Assembly: GCA_021773075.1 (NCBI GenBank) | Contig: JAJFKT010000010.1 | Span: 124,001 to 188,000 of the forward strand | Origin: Woeseiaceae bacterium | Lineage (GTDB): Bacteria; Pseudomonadota; Gammaproteobacteria; Steroidobacterales; Woeseiaceae | Direction of reading: 5' to 3' | DNA length: 64,000 nucleotides | In this document: positions 1 to 8,682 of the stretch, one piece after another | Numbering within the stretch: position 1 is the stretch's first letter | How the letters are laid out: the number at the start of each line of letters is the position of its first letter | Made by a program: the position numbers and the translations under genes | The notes under the pieces: model-generated | What the model was told of the DNA's origin: nothing | Database searches by the model: none | What the model saw: the letters and a program-made list of their open reading frames with translations, nothing else

Positions 1-602
1 CAGTTCTAATATTCGTATTGGTGATTCGCTCGTTCATTTTCGAGCCGTTTCGGATTCCCTCTGGTTCGATGAAACCAACTCTCATTATCGGCGACTTCAT
101 TTTCGTCAAGAAATTCAGCTATGGACTGCGTCTGCCGGTTACGGAAACGAAAGTAATCGAGACGGGCGAGCCCGAGCTTGGTGATGTCGTCGTTTTCAGG
201 TTGCCGTCGGACCCCAAGATTCACTACATCAAGAGAGTCGTCGGTTTACCAGGTGACCGGGTTGTCTACGAGCGGCAGCGATTGACGATCAATGGCGTGC
301 GTATGGATCTCGCGCCAAACGGTGAATATTTCGAAAGTGCGCCTATTTATCTGGAGGACCTCGGTGGACGAGTCCATGAAATCCTGATCCATGACCCAGG
401 CCGCTCCAAGAAAGACGGTGTCTATGTCGTTCCAGACGGCCAGTACCTGATGATGGGTGACAATCGCGATAAGAGCAGGGATAGCCGTTATATCGGCATG
501 ATCCCTGAGAAATACCTCGTTGGTGAGGCCGTGCGCGTCTGGATGCACTTCATTCCCTGGAGTTTGCCTGAGTGGGACAGAATCGGCACAAAAATCGAAT
601 AA
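1..602 (+). CDS. lepB: Signal peptidase I (5' partial)
   Basis: This is the membrane-bound serine/lysine protease that removes signal peptides from secreted proteins on the periplasmic side of the inner membrane. The reading frame is open to the left edge (first full codon at 3), so the N-terminal membrane segments lie outside the window and the TTG at 18 is not the true start. The catalytic serine box is seen as PSGSMKPTL and the lysine box as KRVVGLPGD. The late box GDNRDKSRDSR is also intact, followed by a normal C-terminus. Its place ahead of a DUF4845 gene, rnc and era is the standard gammaproteobacterial order. Confidence 0.95.
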   Translation, partial: VLIFVLVIRSFIFEPFRIPSGSMKPTLIIGDFIFVKKFSYGLRLPVTETKVIETGEPELGDVVVFRLPSDPKIHYIKRVVGLPGDRVVYERQRLTINGVRMDLAPNGEYFESAPIYLEDLGGRVHEILIHDPGRSKKDGVYVVPDGQYLMMGDNRDKSRDSRYIGMIPEKYLVGEAVRVWMHFIPWSLPEWDRIGTKIE

Positions 603-693
603 TGTGGTACGAGTCACTGACTTGGCCGCTAGTATCACGCTACGCTTGCGCTTGATATTGTTAAATAGAACGCGCTAGTTCGGAGAAATCAGT

Positions 694-1089
694 ATGTTCG
701 CCAAATCCATCAACAGGCCGCGCCTGAAGAACCGCCAATCCGGTATGACGACACTTGGCGTTATCATACTGGTGAGTTTTGTCGGGGTCTTTGTATTTGC
801 CGGTATTCGACTGACTCCTGTCTATCTCAACTACATGAAAGTTTCCGGTGTCGTAGCCGGCATTCATTCCGAATTCGATGGCGCAAATGCGACTCGGGTA
901 TCGATTCGAAGGTCTATTTCACGTCGTTTTGACATCGAAAGTGTTGGGATAATCACAGCCAAAGACGTTAAAGTTACGAAAGTTGAAGGCGGTCATGAAG
1001 TAGCCGCTACTTATTCGCACAAGGCGCCTTTTATCGCCAACGTTTCGTTCGTTGTGGATTTCGACAAGCGAGTGTTAGTGCGCAGATAG
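694..1089 (+). CDS. DUF4845 membrane-anchored protein
   Basis: A 131-residue protein of unknown function with one N-terminal membrane segment (about residues 20-42, TLGVIILVSFVGVFVFAGI) and a short periplasmic domain. The GMTTLG-type start of the membrane segment, the following RLTPVYLNY stretch and the location between lepB and rnc match the DUF4845 family, which occupies this slot in many gammaproteobacteria. The start of the helix resembles a pseudopilin-like leader, but no processing is implied. It is probably co-transcribed with the neighbours; its role is not known to me. Confidence 0.8.
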   Translation: MFAKSINRPRLKNRQSGMTTLGVIILVSFVGVFVFAGIRLTPVYLNYMKVSGVVAGIHSEFDGANATRVSIRRSISRRFDIESVGIITAKDVKVTKVEGGHEVAATYSHKAPFIANVSFVVDFDKRVLVRR

Positions 1090-1130
1090 AACGTCGGGCG
1101 AGCGATTCCGACTGATGAAGAGCGATTCCA

Positions 1131-1814
1131 TTGAACAAGGCCGAGAGCTGGCTCGAAAAGACGCTGCGATATCGGTTTCAAGACGCTGAGCTATTTCGTC
1201 AGGCGTTAACCCACAGAAGCGCAAGTAACCGCAATAACGAACGTCTCGAATTTCTCGGAGACGCCGTTCTTGACTTCGTCGTATCGGAGGCGGTATATCT
1301 CGCTCGCCCCGAAGCGCCCGAGGGCGATCTCAGTAAATTGCGTGCGTCTCTGGTTAGAGATGAGTCTCTTGCCGTGCTCGCCCTCGAACTCGGTCTGGGG
1401 GAATACCTCGTTCTCGGTAGCGGCGAGAAGAAAACCGGTGGCCATCGACGTGAGTCAATACTTGCCGACGCCCTGGAGGCTATTTTCGGTGCGGTCTTTT
1501 TGGATAGCGGATTTGACGCCGCCAAAGAATTGATCAATCGCGTATACGATCAGCGTTACCGCGAACTTCCCGACGTAGAAGAACTCCGCGATCCCAAAAC
1601 CCGGTTACAGGAATGGCTGCAGGCGCGCAAAATGGCCTTGCCGGATTACAAACTTGTAGGCGTGTCCGGTCAGGATCACAATCAACGCTTTAGCGTGACC
1701 TGTACGGTCATCGAAACATCGGCGGTCACCGACGGTCAGTCAACCACGCGACGTAAAGCGGAGCAGGAAGCGGCTCGAAGAATGATCGATCTAATTAACG
1801 AGCAGAAATCTTGA
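1131..1814 (+). CDS. rnc: Ribonuclease III
   Basis: Double-strand-specific endoribonuclease that processes rRNA precursors and structured mRNAs in the cytoplasm. The 227-residue length is typical. The signature ERLEFLGDAVLDF with its metal-binding acidic residues is near residues 37-49, the second acidic element DALEAIFGAVFLDSG follows, and a double-stranded RNA-binding domain fills the C-terminal third (DPKTRLQEWLQ onward, ending in the lysine/arginine helix TTRRKAEQEAARRM). The start is a TTG codon. Its TGA stop overlaps the TTG start of era as TTGA, implying translational coupling. Confidence 0.96.
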   Translation: MNKAESWLEKTLRYRFQDAELFRQALTHRSASNRNNERLEFLGDAVLDFVVSEAVYLARPEAPEGDLSKLRASLVRDESLAVLALELGLGEYLVLGSGEKKTGGHRRESILADALEAIFGAVFLDSGFDAAKELINRVYDQRYRELPDVEELRDPKTRLQEWLQARKMALPDYKLVGVSGQDHNQRFSVTCTVIETSAVTDGQSTTRRKAEQEAARRMIDLINEQKS

Positions 1815-2707
1815 ATATTGCAGAGGGCTATCGCTGTGGATTGGTCGCCGTAATTGGTCGACCCAATGTTGGCAAGTCGACGTTTATAAATGCCGTGCTG
1901 GGTCGCAAGGTGAGTATCGTCACTGCAAAGCCACAAACAACCCGGCACCGAATCCTTGCCGTGCACACGGAGGAGACGGAACAGATTATCTTCGTCGACA
2001 CTCCAGGCTTACATCGTAAATCCGGAAAAGCAATGAACCGTCTGATGAATCGGACCGCGGCGAATGCGCTTGCGGACGCAGACCTGGTTTTGTTCGTTAC
2101 TGACTCGACGCGCTGGACCAACGAAGACGACGATGTGCTCAAACGATTAAAAACCTGCGGCGCACCGGTAATTGCCTTACTCAACAAGATCGACAAGGTG
2201 CACCCGAAAGAAAAGTTGCTGGATTCCATGGCGCTAATGTCGGCTCGTTTCGAGTTTGCCGAAATCGTTCCTGTTTCGGCGCTGAAGAAGGACAACCTCG
2301 GGCACCTGATGAAAATTATTCCAACATTCTTGCCCGAGTCGCCGCCGCTATTTCCCGAAGACATGCATACGGACCGCAGTGATGAGTTTCACGTCGCTGA
2401 GACCATCCGTGAAAAACTGACATTGATGTTGCATCAGGAAATGCCCTACGGGCTGACGGTCCAGATTGAGCGCATGCAGCAGGACGAGAATGGATTTACG
2501 ATCAACGCAATAATTTGGGTTGAGCGCGATAGTCAGAAGGGTATAGCGGTCGGCAAGAATGGCAGCGTGCTAAAGAAGGTTGGCCGATCTGCACGTCTGG
2601 AGATCGCTGAACAGCTGGGAAAGCCGGTACACCTGGAGTTGTGGGTCAAAGTGAAATCAAATTGGGCCGACAACGAAAATGACTTGATGAACCTGGGATA
2701 CGAGTGA
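1811..2707 (+). CDS. era: GTPase Era
   Basis: Essential GTPase that binds 16S rRNA near its 3' end and acts in 30S subunit assembly. G1 is GRPNVGKST (residues 16-24), G3 is DTPG (63-66) and G4 is NKID (near 125). A KH RNA-binding domain occupies the last third, with the GKNGSVLKKVG element. The 298-residue length is normal. The start is TTG overlapping the rnc stop, and the gene's own stop overlaps the GTG start of recO (GTGA), so rnc, era and recO form a tightly coupled run. Confidence 0.97.
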   Translation: MNIAEGYRCGLVAVIGRPNVGKSTFINAVLGRKVSIVTAKPQTTRHRILAVHTEETEQIIFVDTPGLHRKSGKAMNRLMNRTAANALADADLVLFVTDSTRWTNEDDDVLKRLKTCGAPVIALLNKIDKVHPKEKLLDSMALMSARFEFAEIVPVSALKKDNLGHLMKIIPTFLPESPPLFPEDMHTDRSDEFHVAETIREKLTLMLHQEMPYGLTVQIERMQQDENGFTINAIIWVERDSQKGIAVGKNGSVLKKVGRSARLEIAEQLGKPVHLELWVKVKSNWADNENDLMNLGYE

Positions 2708-3444
2708 GTTCCCAGCGGCGCGTTCAACAGCAAGCGGGTTATATTTTGCACCGCCGCCCGTTTCGCGATAGCAGTCAGATTCTTGATATTTTCACTCGTG
2801 ATCACGGCAAGATTGCGGTGGTTGCGCGTGGCAGTCGTGGCGCGAAATCCCGACTTGCCGGCGTCCTGCGGCCATTCCTGCCACTGAAGGTCTCCTGGGT
2901 CGCGAAGTCAGACCTCGGAACAATGACCGGCGCCGAAGCTGCAGGCTCGCCAGCAGGTATGGTCGGTGACGCTCTGTTGTCGGCTTTCTACGTCAACGAG
3001 CTGCTACTTCATTTCCTGCATCGCTATGACCCACAGCCAGAGATTTTTACTCTATATGAGGAGGTCGTTACGGCGCTGGTGGCAAGCGATAACGTTGCAG
3101 CTTGCTTGCGCTCTTTCGAACTCAAGTTTCTGAGCCTGCTTGGCTACGCCGTGAATCTGGATCACGAATACGGCAATCAGGAGAAACTGGATGTTGAGCG
3201 CAATTACCAGTTTCGAATGGAGCAGGGAGCGGTTGCCATAGATCGGTCAGAAGGACCGCTGGTTTTCAAGGGTGCTGTCTTGATCGGTGTTGCGGAGCAA
3301 CGTTTCGAGGATCCTGAAATCTTGCGCGCGGCGAACAGGTTATTACGTGAAGTGATCGGATTTCATCTCGGTGGAAAGGAACTAAAGAGTCGCAAGGTGC
3401 TGATGGAACTGCATCGCGGTAGAATCCGCACAACAAGTAGCTAG
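2704..3444 (+). CDS. recO: DNA repair protein RecO
   Basis: Recombination mediator that, with RecR, loads RecA on SSB-coated single-stranded DNA in gap repair. The 246-residue protein begins with the OB-fold N-terminus (AGYILHRRPFRDSSQILDIF, then HGKIAVVARGSR) and continues with the helical domain seen in the family (FELKFLSLLGY). The zinc-binding cysteines of some RecO proteins are absent here, as in other gammaproteobacteria. The start is GTG overlapping the era stop. The era-recO-pdxJ order supports the call. Confidence 0.93.
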   Translation: MSSQRRVQQQAGYILHRRPFRDSSQILDIFTRDHGKIAVVARGSRGAKSRLAGVLRPFLPLKVSWVAKSDLGTMTGAEAAGSPAGMVGDALLSAFYVNELLLHFLHRYDPQPEIFTLYEEVVTALVASDNVAACLRSFELKFLSLLGYAVNLDHEYGNQEKLDVERNYQFRMEQGAVAIDRSEGPLVFKGAVLIGVAEQRFEDPEILRAANRLLREVIGFHLGGKELKSRKVLMELHRGRIRTTSS

Positions 3445-3468
3445 CCATCAACAGCATGGAAAAATAAA

Positions 3469-4209
3469 GTGAATGACAACAGGCAATTATCACTGGGCGT
3501 CAATATCGACCACGTTGCAACTTTGCGTCAGGCGAGGGGCACAAGTTATCCGCGGCCTGCGGACGCAGTCGTTATTGCGGAGCAAGCCGGCGCTGACAGC
3601 ATCACAGTGCACTTACGGGAGGATCGCCGTCACATTCAAGACGCTGACTTATTGGCGATTAATGGGGTCATGCGAACACATATGAACCTGGAAATGGCAG
3701 TCACGGATGAAATGTTGGATATTGCGGCTAAAGTCAGTCCGACCGATGTTTGCCTGGTGCCTGAGAAACGCGAGGAGCTCACGACTGAAGGTGGTCTGGA
3801 CGTCAAAGGGCAGTTGCAAAAGGTCAGCGCGGCCTGCGGACGATTGGCGGCTGAAAATATCAGGGTCTCATTGTTTATCGATCCAGATGCGGAACAGCTC
3901 GACGCTGCCGTCGCCGCTGGTGCGCCAGTGGTTGAGTTGCACACAGGCACCTATGCGGATGCGGACGGTGAACAGCAGGTCGCGGAGTTGCAGCGGGTAG
4001 TTGATGCCGCCCGCTACGGTCATGAGATTGGCTTGGTCGTCAATGCAGGTCATGGCTTGCACTACCAAAATGTCGGCCCGATCGCGGCTATCCCGGAAAT
4101 CGTCGAACTCAATATTGGTCACGCAATCGTTTCGAGAGCTGTATTTGACGGCATGGCAATGGCGGTCAGCGAGATGAAGCGACTGATGACTGAAGCGCGC
4201 GCAGGGTGA
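3469..4209 (+). CDS. pdxJ: Pyridoxine 5'-phosphate synthase
   Basis: Condenses 1-deoxyxylulose 5-phosphate with 3-amino-1-hydroxyacetone 1-phosphate to give pyridoxine 5'-phosphate, the last committed step of the DXP-dependent vitamin B6 route. The TIM-barrel protein is 246 residues. Family motifs include [17 protein letters not shown] at the N-terminus, [27 protein letters not shown] and the C-terminal [14 protein letters not shown]. The start is GTG. acpS follows 7 bp downstream, the usual pdxJ-acpS pair. Confidence 0.97.
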   Translation: MNDNRQLSLGVNIDHVATLRQARGTSYPRPADAVVIAEQAGADSITVHLREDRRHIQDADLLAINGVMRTHMNLEMAVTDEMLDIAAKVSPTDVCLVPEKREELTTEGGLDVKGQLQKVSAACGRLAAENIRVSLFIDPDAEQLDAAVAAGAPVVELHTGTYADADGEQQVAELQRVVDAARYGHEIGLVVNAGHGLHYQNVGPIAAIPEIVELNIGHAIVSRAVFDGMAMAVSEMKRLMTEARAG

Positions 4210-4216
4210 TTGCTGC

Positions 4217-4609
4217 ATGATTTTTGGCGTCGGTACAGACATTGTTGAGATGTCCCGAATGCAGGCAACCTGGGCACGGTTTGGCGAGCATTTCGCTGAG
4301 CGTATTCTGATGCCCGAAGAGATGCTGCTGTTTAGGAAGAGTAAACAACCGGCTCGTTTTCTGGCCATGCGTTTCGCCGGCAAGGAAGCTGCTGTGAAGG
4401 CGATGGGAACCGGTTTCGCACATGGGGTGTGGTTGCGCGATGTCGGCATAACGAGCAACAAATGGGGAAGGCCGCTAATCATCTGGTCAGAGCGCGGCCA
4501 AAAGGTCTGTGATGAGCTCGGTATCGGGAATGGGCATGTCAGCCTTACTGACGATGCCGGCCTGGTAATGGCTTTCGCGGTTGTGGAAACCGCCGACTCA
4601 AATTCGTAG
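4217..4609 (+). CDS. acpS: Holo-[acyl-carrier-protein] synthase
   Basis: Transfers the 4'-phosphopantetheine arm of coenzyme A to apo-acyl carrier protein, activating it for fatty acid synthesis. The 130-residue length is typical. The two family motifs are present: GTDIVEMSRM with the metal-binding Asp at the N-terminus, and RFAGKEAAVKAMGTG with the metal-binding Glu. The C-terminus carries HVSLTDDAGLVMAFAV. It starts with ATG directly behind pdxJ. Confidence 0.96.
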   Translation: MIFGVGTDIVEMSRMQATWARFGEHFAERILMPEEMLLFRKSKQPARFLAMRFAGKEAAVKAMGTGFAHGVWLRDVGITSNKWGRPLIIWSERGQKVCDELGIGNGHVSLTDDAGLVMAFAVVETADSNS

Positions 4610-4623
4610 AAAGGAACAAGGCA

Positions 4624-5394
4624 TTGCACTGTTTTTCGTTTGATATTGAGACCGTCCCGGATGTTGAGTTCGGACAGCGATTTTATGAGCTGGAAGGGCT
4701 GCCCGACGACGAAGTCGCAGCGGCGATGATGTTTAAGCGCCAGCAACAGACAGGATCGGATTTTTTACCTCTACACTTGCAGCGCATAGTTGCGATCTCA
4801 ATTACGTTTCGAACTGCCGACACATTTAAGGTCTGGACGCTTGGGGATGAAGCGTCGGACGAAGCAGAGATTGTGCAGCGCTTCTTCGATGGCATTGAGA
4901 AATACACACCTGACCTGGTTTCCTGGAACGGTAGTGGCTTTGATTTGCCGGTACTGCATTACCGCGCGTTGAAGCACAATATTCAGGCACCGCGTTATTG
5001 GGAGACCGGTGAAAACGACCGCGACTTCAAATGGAACAATTACATGAGCCGCTTTCATTGGCGGCATGTGGATTTGATGGATGTATTGGCGGGTTTCCAG
5101 CCGCGTGGCCGTGCCAGTCTTGATCAGATGGCGGTATTGCTCGGTTTTCCCGGCAAACTGGGCATGAGTGGCGACAAAGTCTGGGACAAGTTTCAGGGGG
5201 GTGGTATTCGTGAAATTCGCGACTACTGTGAGACGGATGTACTCAATACCTGGCTGGTATACCTCAGATTTGAGTTCATGCGCGGCAATCTGGATGCGAC
5301 AGAACTGGAGCTTGAGTACGAGTTAGTCCGTTCGACACTGGCGTCGATGGAGCAGCCGCATCTGAATGAATTTCTCGCCGCCTGGACCGGATAG
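4624..5394 (+). CDS. PolB-like 3'-5' exonuclease (DnaQ fold)
   Basis: A predicted exonuclease of the family related to the proofreading domain of B-family polymerases (Pfam DNA_pol_B_exo2), without a polymerase domain. Exo I is FDIETVPD with the Asp-x-Glu pair at the N-terminus. Exo II is around LVSWNGSGFDLPVL, and Exo III is YCETDVLNTW with the catalytic Asp. The start is TTG, 14 bp after acpS. Length is 256 residues. The physiological substrate of this stand-alone family is not well defined; the position before rlmD suggests only housekeeping co-transcription. Confidence 0.85.
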   Translation: MHCFSFDIETVPDVEFGQRFYELEGLPDDEVAAAMMFKRQQQTGSDFLPLHLQRIVAISITFRTADTFKVWTLGDEASDEAEIVQRFFDGIEKYTPDLVSWNGSGFDLPVLHYRALKHNIQAPRYWETGENDRDFKWNNYMSRFHWRHVDLMDVLAGFQPRGRASLDQMAVLLGFPGKLGMSGDKVWDKFQGGGIREIRDYCETDVLNTWLVYLRFEFMRGNLDATELELEYELVRSTLASMEQPHLNEFLAAWTG

Positions 5395-5403
5395 CGAATT
5401 CCA

Positions 5404-6726
5404 ATGGGTAGAAAGAAACGTAGAGAGCCGGAGACGGCCGTCATCGAATCTGCGACGCATGATGGTCGTGGTATCGCGGCTGTCAGTGGCAAGAAAGTGT
5501 TTGTTGCCGGCGCGCTGCCAGGCGAGACCGTTGAGTTCATTCGCCGCAAATCGCGGCGCAATTTCGATGAGGCTGAGTTGCTTTCAGTCATCGAACCATC
5601 AAGTGACCGTATCGAGGCAAAATGTGAAGCATTTGGCCGTTGCGGTGGCTGCTCGCTGCAACATGTGAGCGAAGTCTATCAGCGCTCTATCAAAGAACAG
5701 ACACTGAAAGACAATCTGGAACGCATTGGCAAGGTCGAGCCTGAATCGTGGCTGGATCCCATGACTGGCCCCGTGTGGAGCTACCGGCGACGCGCTCGCC
5801 TGGCAGTGAAGGATGTGCCGGCCAAAGGTCGCGTGCTGGTCGGCTTTCGAGAAAAGCACGCTCCGTACATTACCGATATGCACCGCTGTGAGGTTTTGAC
5901 GAATCCGGTCGGCGGAATGATTGATGCACTAAGCGATCTTATCGCCAAACTTTCGATTCGCGCACGATTGCCGCAAATCGAGATTGCGGCCGCCGAGAAT
6001 GCCTTGGCACTGGTGTTTCGGGTACTTGATGAGCCAAGTCCCGCGGACAAAGAATTACTAATCGCATTCGGAGCAGAAAACGACCTGAGAATCTACCTGC
6101 AGCCCGGCGGTCTTGATTCCTTGCAACCGCTTCACCCAGACATTATTGAAAAATCTTTGTGTTACACGCTGCCTGAGTTCGATATCAAAATCGACTTCGA
6201 GCCGATCGACTTCGTCCAGGTTAATAGCGATATCAACCGGCGCATGGTCGGATTCGCCGTAGAGCAATTACGTCCAGGACCCGACGACAGGGTTTTGGAC
6301 CTGTTTTGCGGCATAGGCAATTTCTCATTACCATTGGCTCGCAGTGCCGGCACGGTTCTGGGAATCGAAGGCGAGAAAACGCTGGTCAGCAGAGCGTCCG
6401 AGAATGCCCGCAAGAACAAGCTTGAAAATGTCCAGTTTCGCGTCGCCGACTTAAACAAGATCGATGGCAGTGAGTCGTGGGTGAAAGCGGGTTGGGACCG
6501 AGTGCTACTGGATCCCGCGCGTAGCGGCGCCGCGGAGGTCATTGCGCATATGCGGCGATTGAATCCAGAGCGCATTGTGTATGTTTCTTGTCATCCAGGG
6601 ACATTGGCGCGGGATGCTGGAATACTGGTTCACGAGCAGGGCTATAAGCTGGAAACTGCGGGAATCATTGATATGTTCCCGCACACGGCCCATGTAGAAT
6701 CGATCGCGGTATTTTCACGCAAGTGA
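5404..6726 (+). CDS. rlmD: 23S rRNA (uracil-C5)-methyltransferase RlmD
   Basis: SAM-dependent enzyme that methylates U1939 of 23S rRNA. The 440-residue protein has an N-terminal TRAM RNA-binding domain (to about residue 60), then an iron-sulphur cysteine set (CEAFGRCGGCSLQH plus a later Cys in MHRCEVL). The SAM-binding motif is VLDLFCGIGNFSLPL. The catalytic region has LLDPARSGA and the nucleophile loop VYVSCHPGTLARD. The four cluster cysteines favour RlmD over RlmC/TrmA. Its stop overlaps the GTG start of nagZ as GTGA. Confidence 0.93.
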   Translation: MGRKKRREPETAVIESATHDGRGIAAVSGKKVFVAGALPGETVEFIRRKSRRNFDEAELLSVIEPSSDRIEAKCEAFGRCGGCSLQHVSEVYQRSIKEQTLKDNLERIGKVEPESWLDPMTGPVWSYRRRARLAVKDVPAKGRVLVGFREKHAPYITDMHRCEVLTNPVGGMIDALSDLIAKLSIRARLPQIEIAAAENALALVFRVLDEPSPADKELLIAFGAENDLRIYLQPGGLDSLQPLHPDIIEKSLCYTLPEFDIKIDFEPIDFVQVNSDINRRMVGFAVEQLRPGPDDRVLDLFCGIGNFSLPLARSAGTVLGIEGEKTLVSRASENARKNKLENVQFRVADLNKIDGSESWVKAGWDRVLLDPARSGAAEVIAHMRRLNPERIVYVSCHPGTLARDAGILVHEQGYKLETAGIIDMFPHTAHVESIAVFSRK

Positions 6727-7796
6727 CCGCAACACTCGAGGCGCAGCGGATGTCATTGGGACCCGTGATGCTGGACATTGATGGACTCGCTTTGAGTCCT
6801 GCCGATCGCGATCTGCTGCGGGAGCCCGCCGTGGGCGGCGTTATCCTGTTCGCCCGAAATTTCGAATCGGTTTCACAAGTCACTGATCTTGTTAGTGAAA
6901 TCCGAAACTTACGCAGCCCACCATTGCTGATCGCGGTTGACCACGAAGGCGGTCGCGTACAGCGTTTTCGCGAGGGCTTCACCGTCATGCCCCCAATGCG
7001 ACACATCGGCCGCGAATACGATCGTGAGCGCGAATCGGGATTGAAGGTTGCCCGTGAGGCAGGGTGGCTGATCGGATCTGAGCTACGTGCTGCGGGTTTC
7101 GACCTGTGTTTCGCACCTTGTGTCGATCTCGACTGGGGTGTCAGTGAGATTATTGGAAATCGATCGTTTCACCGTAAACCTGACGCCGTGAGCGAACTCG
7201 CGGAAGCTTTTTCACGCGGTTTGCGCAGCGCCGGGATGGCAGCGGTTGCCAAGCATTTTCCGGGACACGGCGCGGTCGTCGCTGACTCACACCGGGCATT
7301 GCCGGTCGACCGGCGCGACTATGGGATGCTGCTGGACGATATGCGGCCTTACGAACGCCTGATGAGCACGGGAGTTGTCGCCGGCGTGATGCTTGCGCAT
7401 ATCGTCTACCAGGAAATCGACGATTTGCCTGCTGGATTTTCCGAATACTGGATTCAGCGTGAATTGCGATTGCGGCTCGGTTTTGGTGGTGCCATTTTTT
7501 GTGACGACCTTAGTATGAAAGCGACCAGCAGCTATGGTCGAATGGTGGATCGCGCGAAGCTTGCGCTTGAGTCGGGTTGTGACATGATTTTGGTGTGTAA
7601 TGACCGCGATGCGGCGCACCAGGTTGTCGCCACACTGAATGCATACTCGAATCCACTTTCGTTGGTTCGACTAGCGCGTTTGCACGGAACCGGTCAAATC
7701 TTGCGAGAGACGTTGCAGGCGGGCGAAGAGTGGCAAAGAGCGCATGAGCAATTTGAAAACTGGAGTGGCAGGCCTGAATTGAAGCTGGACGCCTAA
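6723..7796 (+). CDS. nagZ: Beta-N-acetylhexosaminidase NagZ
   Basis: Cytoplasmic glycoside hydrolase family 3 enzyme that removes N-acetylglucosamine from recycled muropeptides and so influences inducible beta-lactamase systems. Family signatures are VDHEGGRVQRFREGF, the loop AKHFPGHGAVVADSHRALP holding the catalytic His, and the nucleophile segment FCDDLSMKA. Length 357 is typical. There is no signal peptide, as expected. The GTG start overlaps the rlmD stop; a second possible start, ATG at 6750, would give a protein nearer the usual N-terminus. Confidence 0.94.
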   Translation: MTATLEAQRMSLGPVMLDIDGLALSPADRDLLREPAVGGVILFARNFESVSQVTDLVSEIRNLRSPPLLIAVDHEGGRVQRFREGFTVMPPMRHIGREYDRERESGLKVAREAGWLIGSELRAAGFDLCFAPCVDLDWGVSEIIGNRSFHRKPDAVSELAEAFSRGLRSAGMAAVAKHFPGHGAVVADSHRALPVDRRDYGMLLDDMRPYERLMSTGVVAGVMLAHIVYQEIDDLPAGFSEYWIQRELRLRLGFGGAIFCDDLSMKATSSYGRMVDRAKLALESGCDMILVCNDRDAAHQVVATLNAYSNPLSLVRLARLHGTGQILRETLQAGEEWQRAHEQFENWSGRPELKLDA

Positions 7797-7797
7797 T

Positions 7798-8682
7798 GTG
7801 AAGCCGATCAACAGAAAAATTCTTGAGCAGCTTATTGCGGCGACAACCGAGCCACTACTGCTCGTGCGCATCAACCAGCCGAATTGGCCAGTCGCCCTCG
7901 TGAACCCTGCATTCGGCAATATCAGCAACGACGATGTTTTGGAAAAGCCGTTCGCCGATGTCATTGAAGAACTTGCGGGTCGTGAATTAGCGCTGGAAGT
8001 CAGCGAGGCGGTTCGATCGCAGCAGGAAACCAGCTTGCCGATCGAATGCAACAGCCGCGAGTACTTACTGCAGTTGAGGCCGCTGAAATTACCTGACGAG
8101 GAAGCAGCACGATTTTATGCGGCCTACTGGCGCTTAGGCAGTGGCCCCGATACAGCCGAGGGTGCGGAGATGCACCACGCGTTGCTTAAGGCGAAAAGAC
8201 GCATCAGAGATCTGTCGAGGGACGATCCCGTCACTGGTCTTTTGAATAGTCGGGCGTTCGCTGATGTTTTCGAGCACGACTGGGCGGTCGCTGCACGTGA
8301 AAATGGCAAATTATCGCTGGTTATTTTTACGCTGGAAGATTTCGACACCTATCTTGAAGTTTTCGGACGCCACGCGACCGATTCCTGTCTGCGCAGAGTA
8401 GGGCAAGCTATCCGGCGCTGTTTACGTCGCGCCAGTGATGTTGCGGCTCGACCGGACGGAAAACGATTTGTTGTCTTGTCGCACGCGTCGGACGAGGATG
8501 GTGTGCGCGAGTTCGCTGGTCGAATATCGACCGCAGTGCGTGAGCTCGGCCTGCATCATCCGCGCGCCATGTCGTCAAAATTCGTAAGCGTTTCGTACGT
8601 GGTTTCGGTAGCGGATATTAGCGCTGAAGAGCGCGATGCCAGCGATTTTCTGAGCGAATTACTCGGGACCGTCGCCGAGTAA
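7798..8682 (+). CDS. Degenerate GGDEF-domain protein with PAS-like N-terminus
   Basis: A 294-residue soluble protein. Residues 1-110 look like a PAS-type sensor fold (LLLVRINQPNWPVALVNPAF onward). From about 140 the sequence follows the diguanylate cyclase fold (DDPVTGLLNSRAFADVFEHD, later RISTAVREL). The catalytic GG(D/E)EF loop is replaced by RPDGKRF, and the metal-binding and substrate region D-x-F-K-x-x-N-D is replaced by EDFDTYLEVFG. Cyclase activity is therefore unlikely; a role in binding c-di-GMP or a protein partner is inference. The start is GTG 1 bp after nagZ. The 3' end overlaps the convergent csiV by 24 bp. Confidence 0.75.
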   Translation: MKPINRKILEQLIAATTEPLLLVRINQPNWPVALVNPAFGNISNDDVLEKPFADVIEELAGRELALEVSEAVRSQQETSLPIECNSREYLLQLRPLKLPDEEAARFYAAYWRLGSGPDTAEGAEMHHALLKAKRRIRDLSRDDPVTGLLNSRAFADVFEHDWAVAARENGKLSLVIFTLEDFDTYLEVFGRHATDSCLRRVGQAIRRCLRRASDVAARPDGKRFVVLSHASDEDGVREFAGRISTAVRELGLHHPRAMSSKFVSVSYVVSVADISAEERDASDFLSELLGTVAE

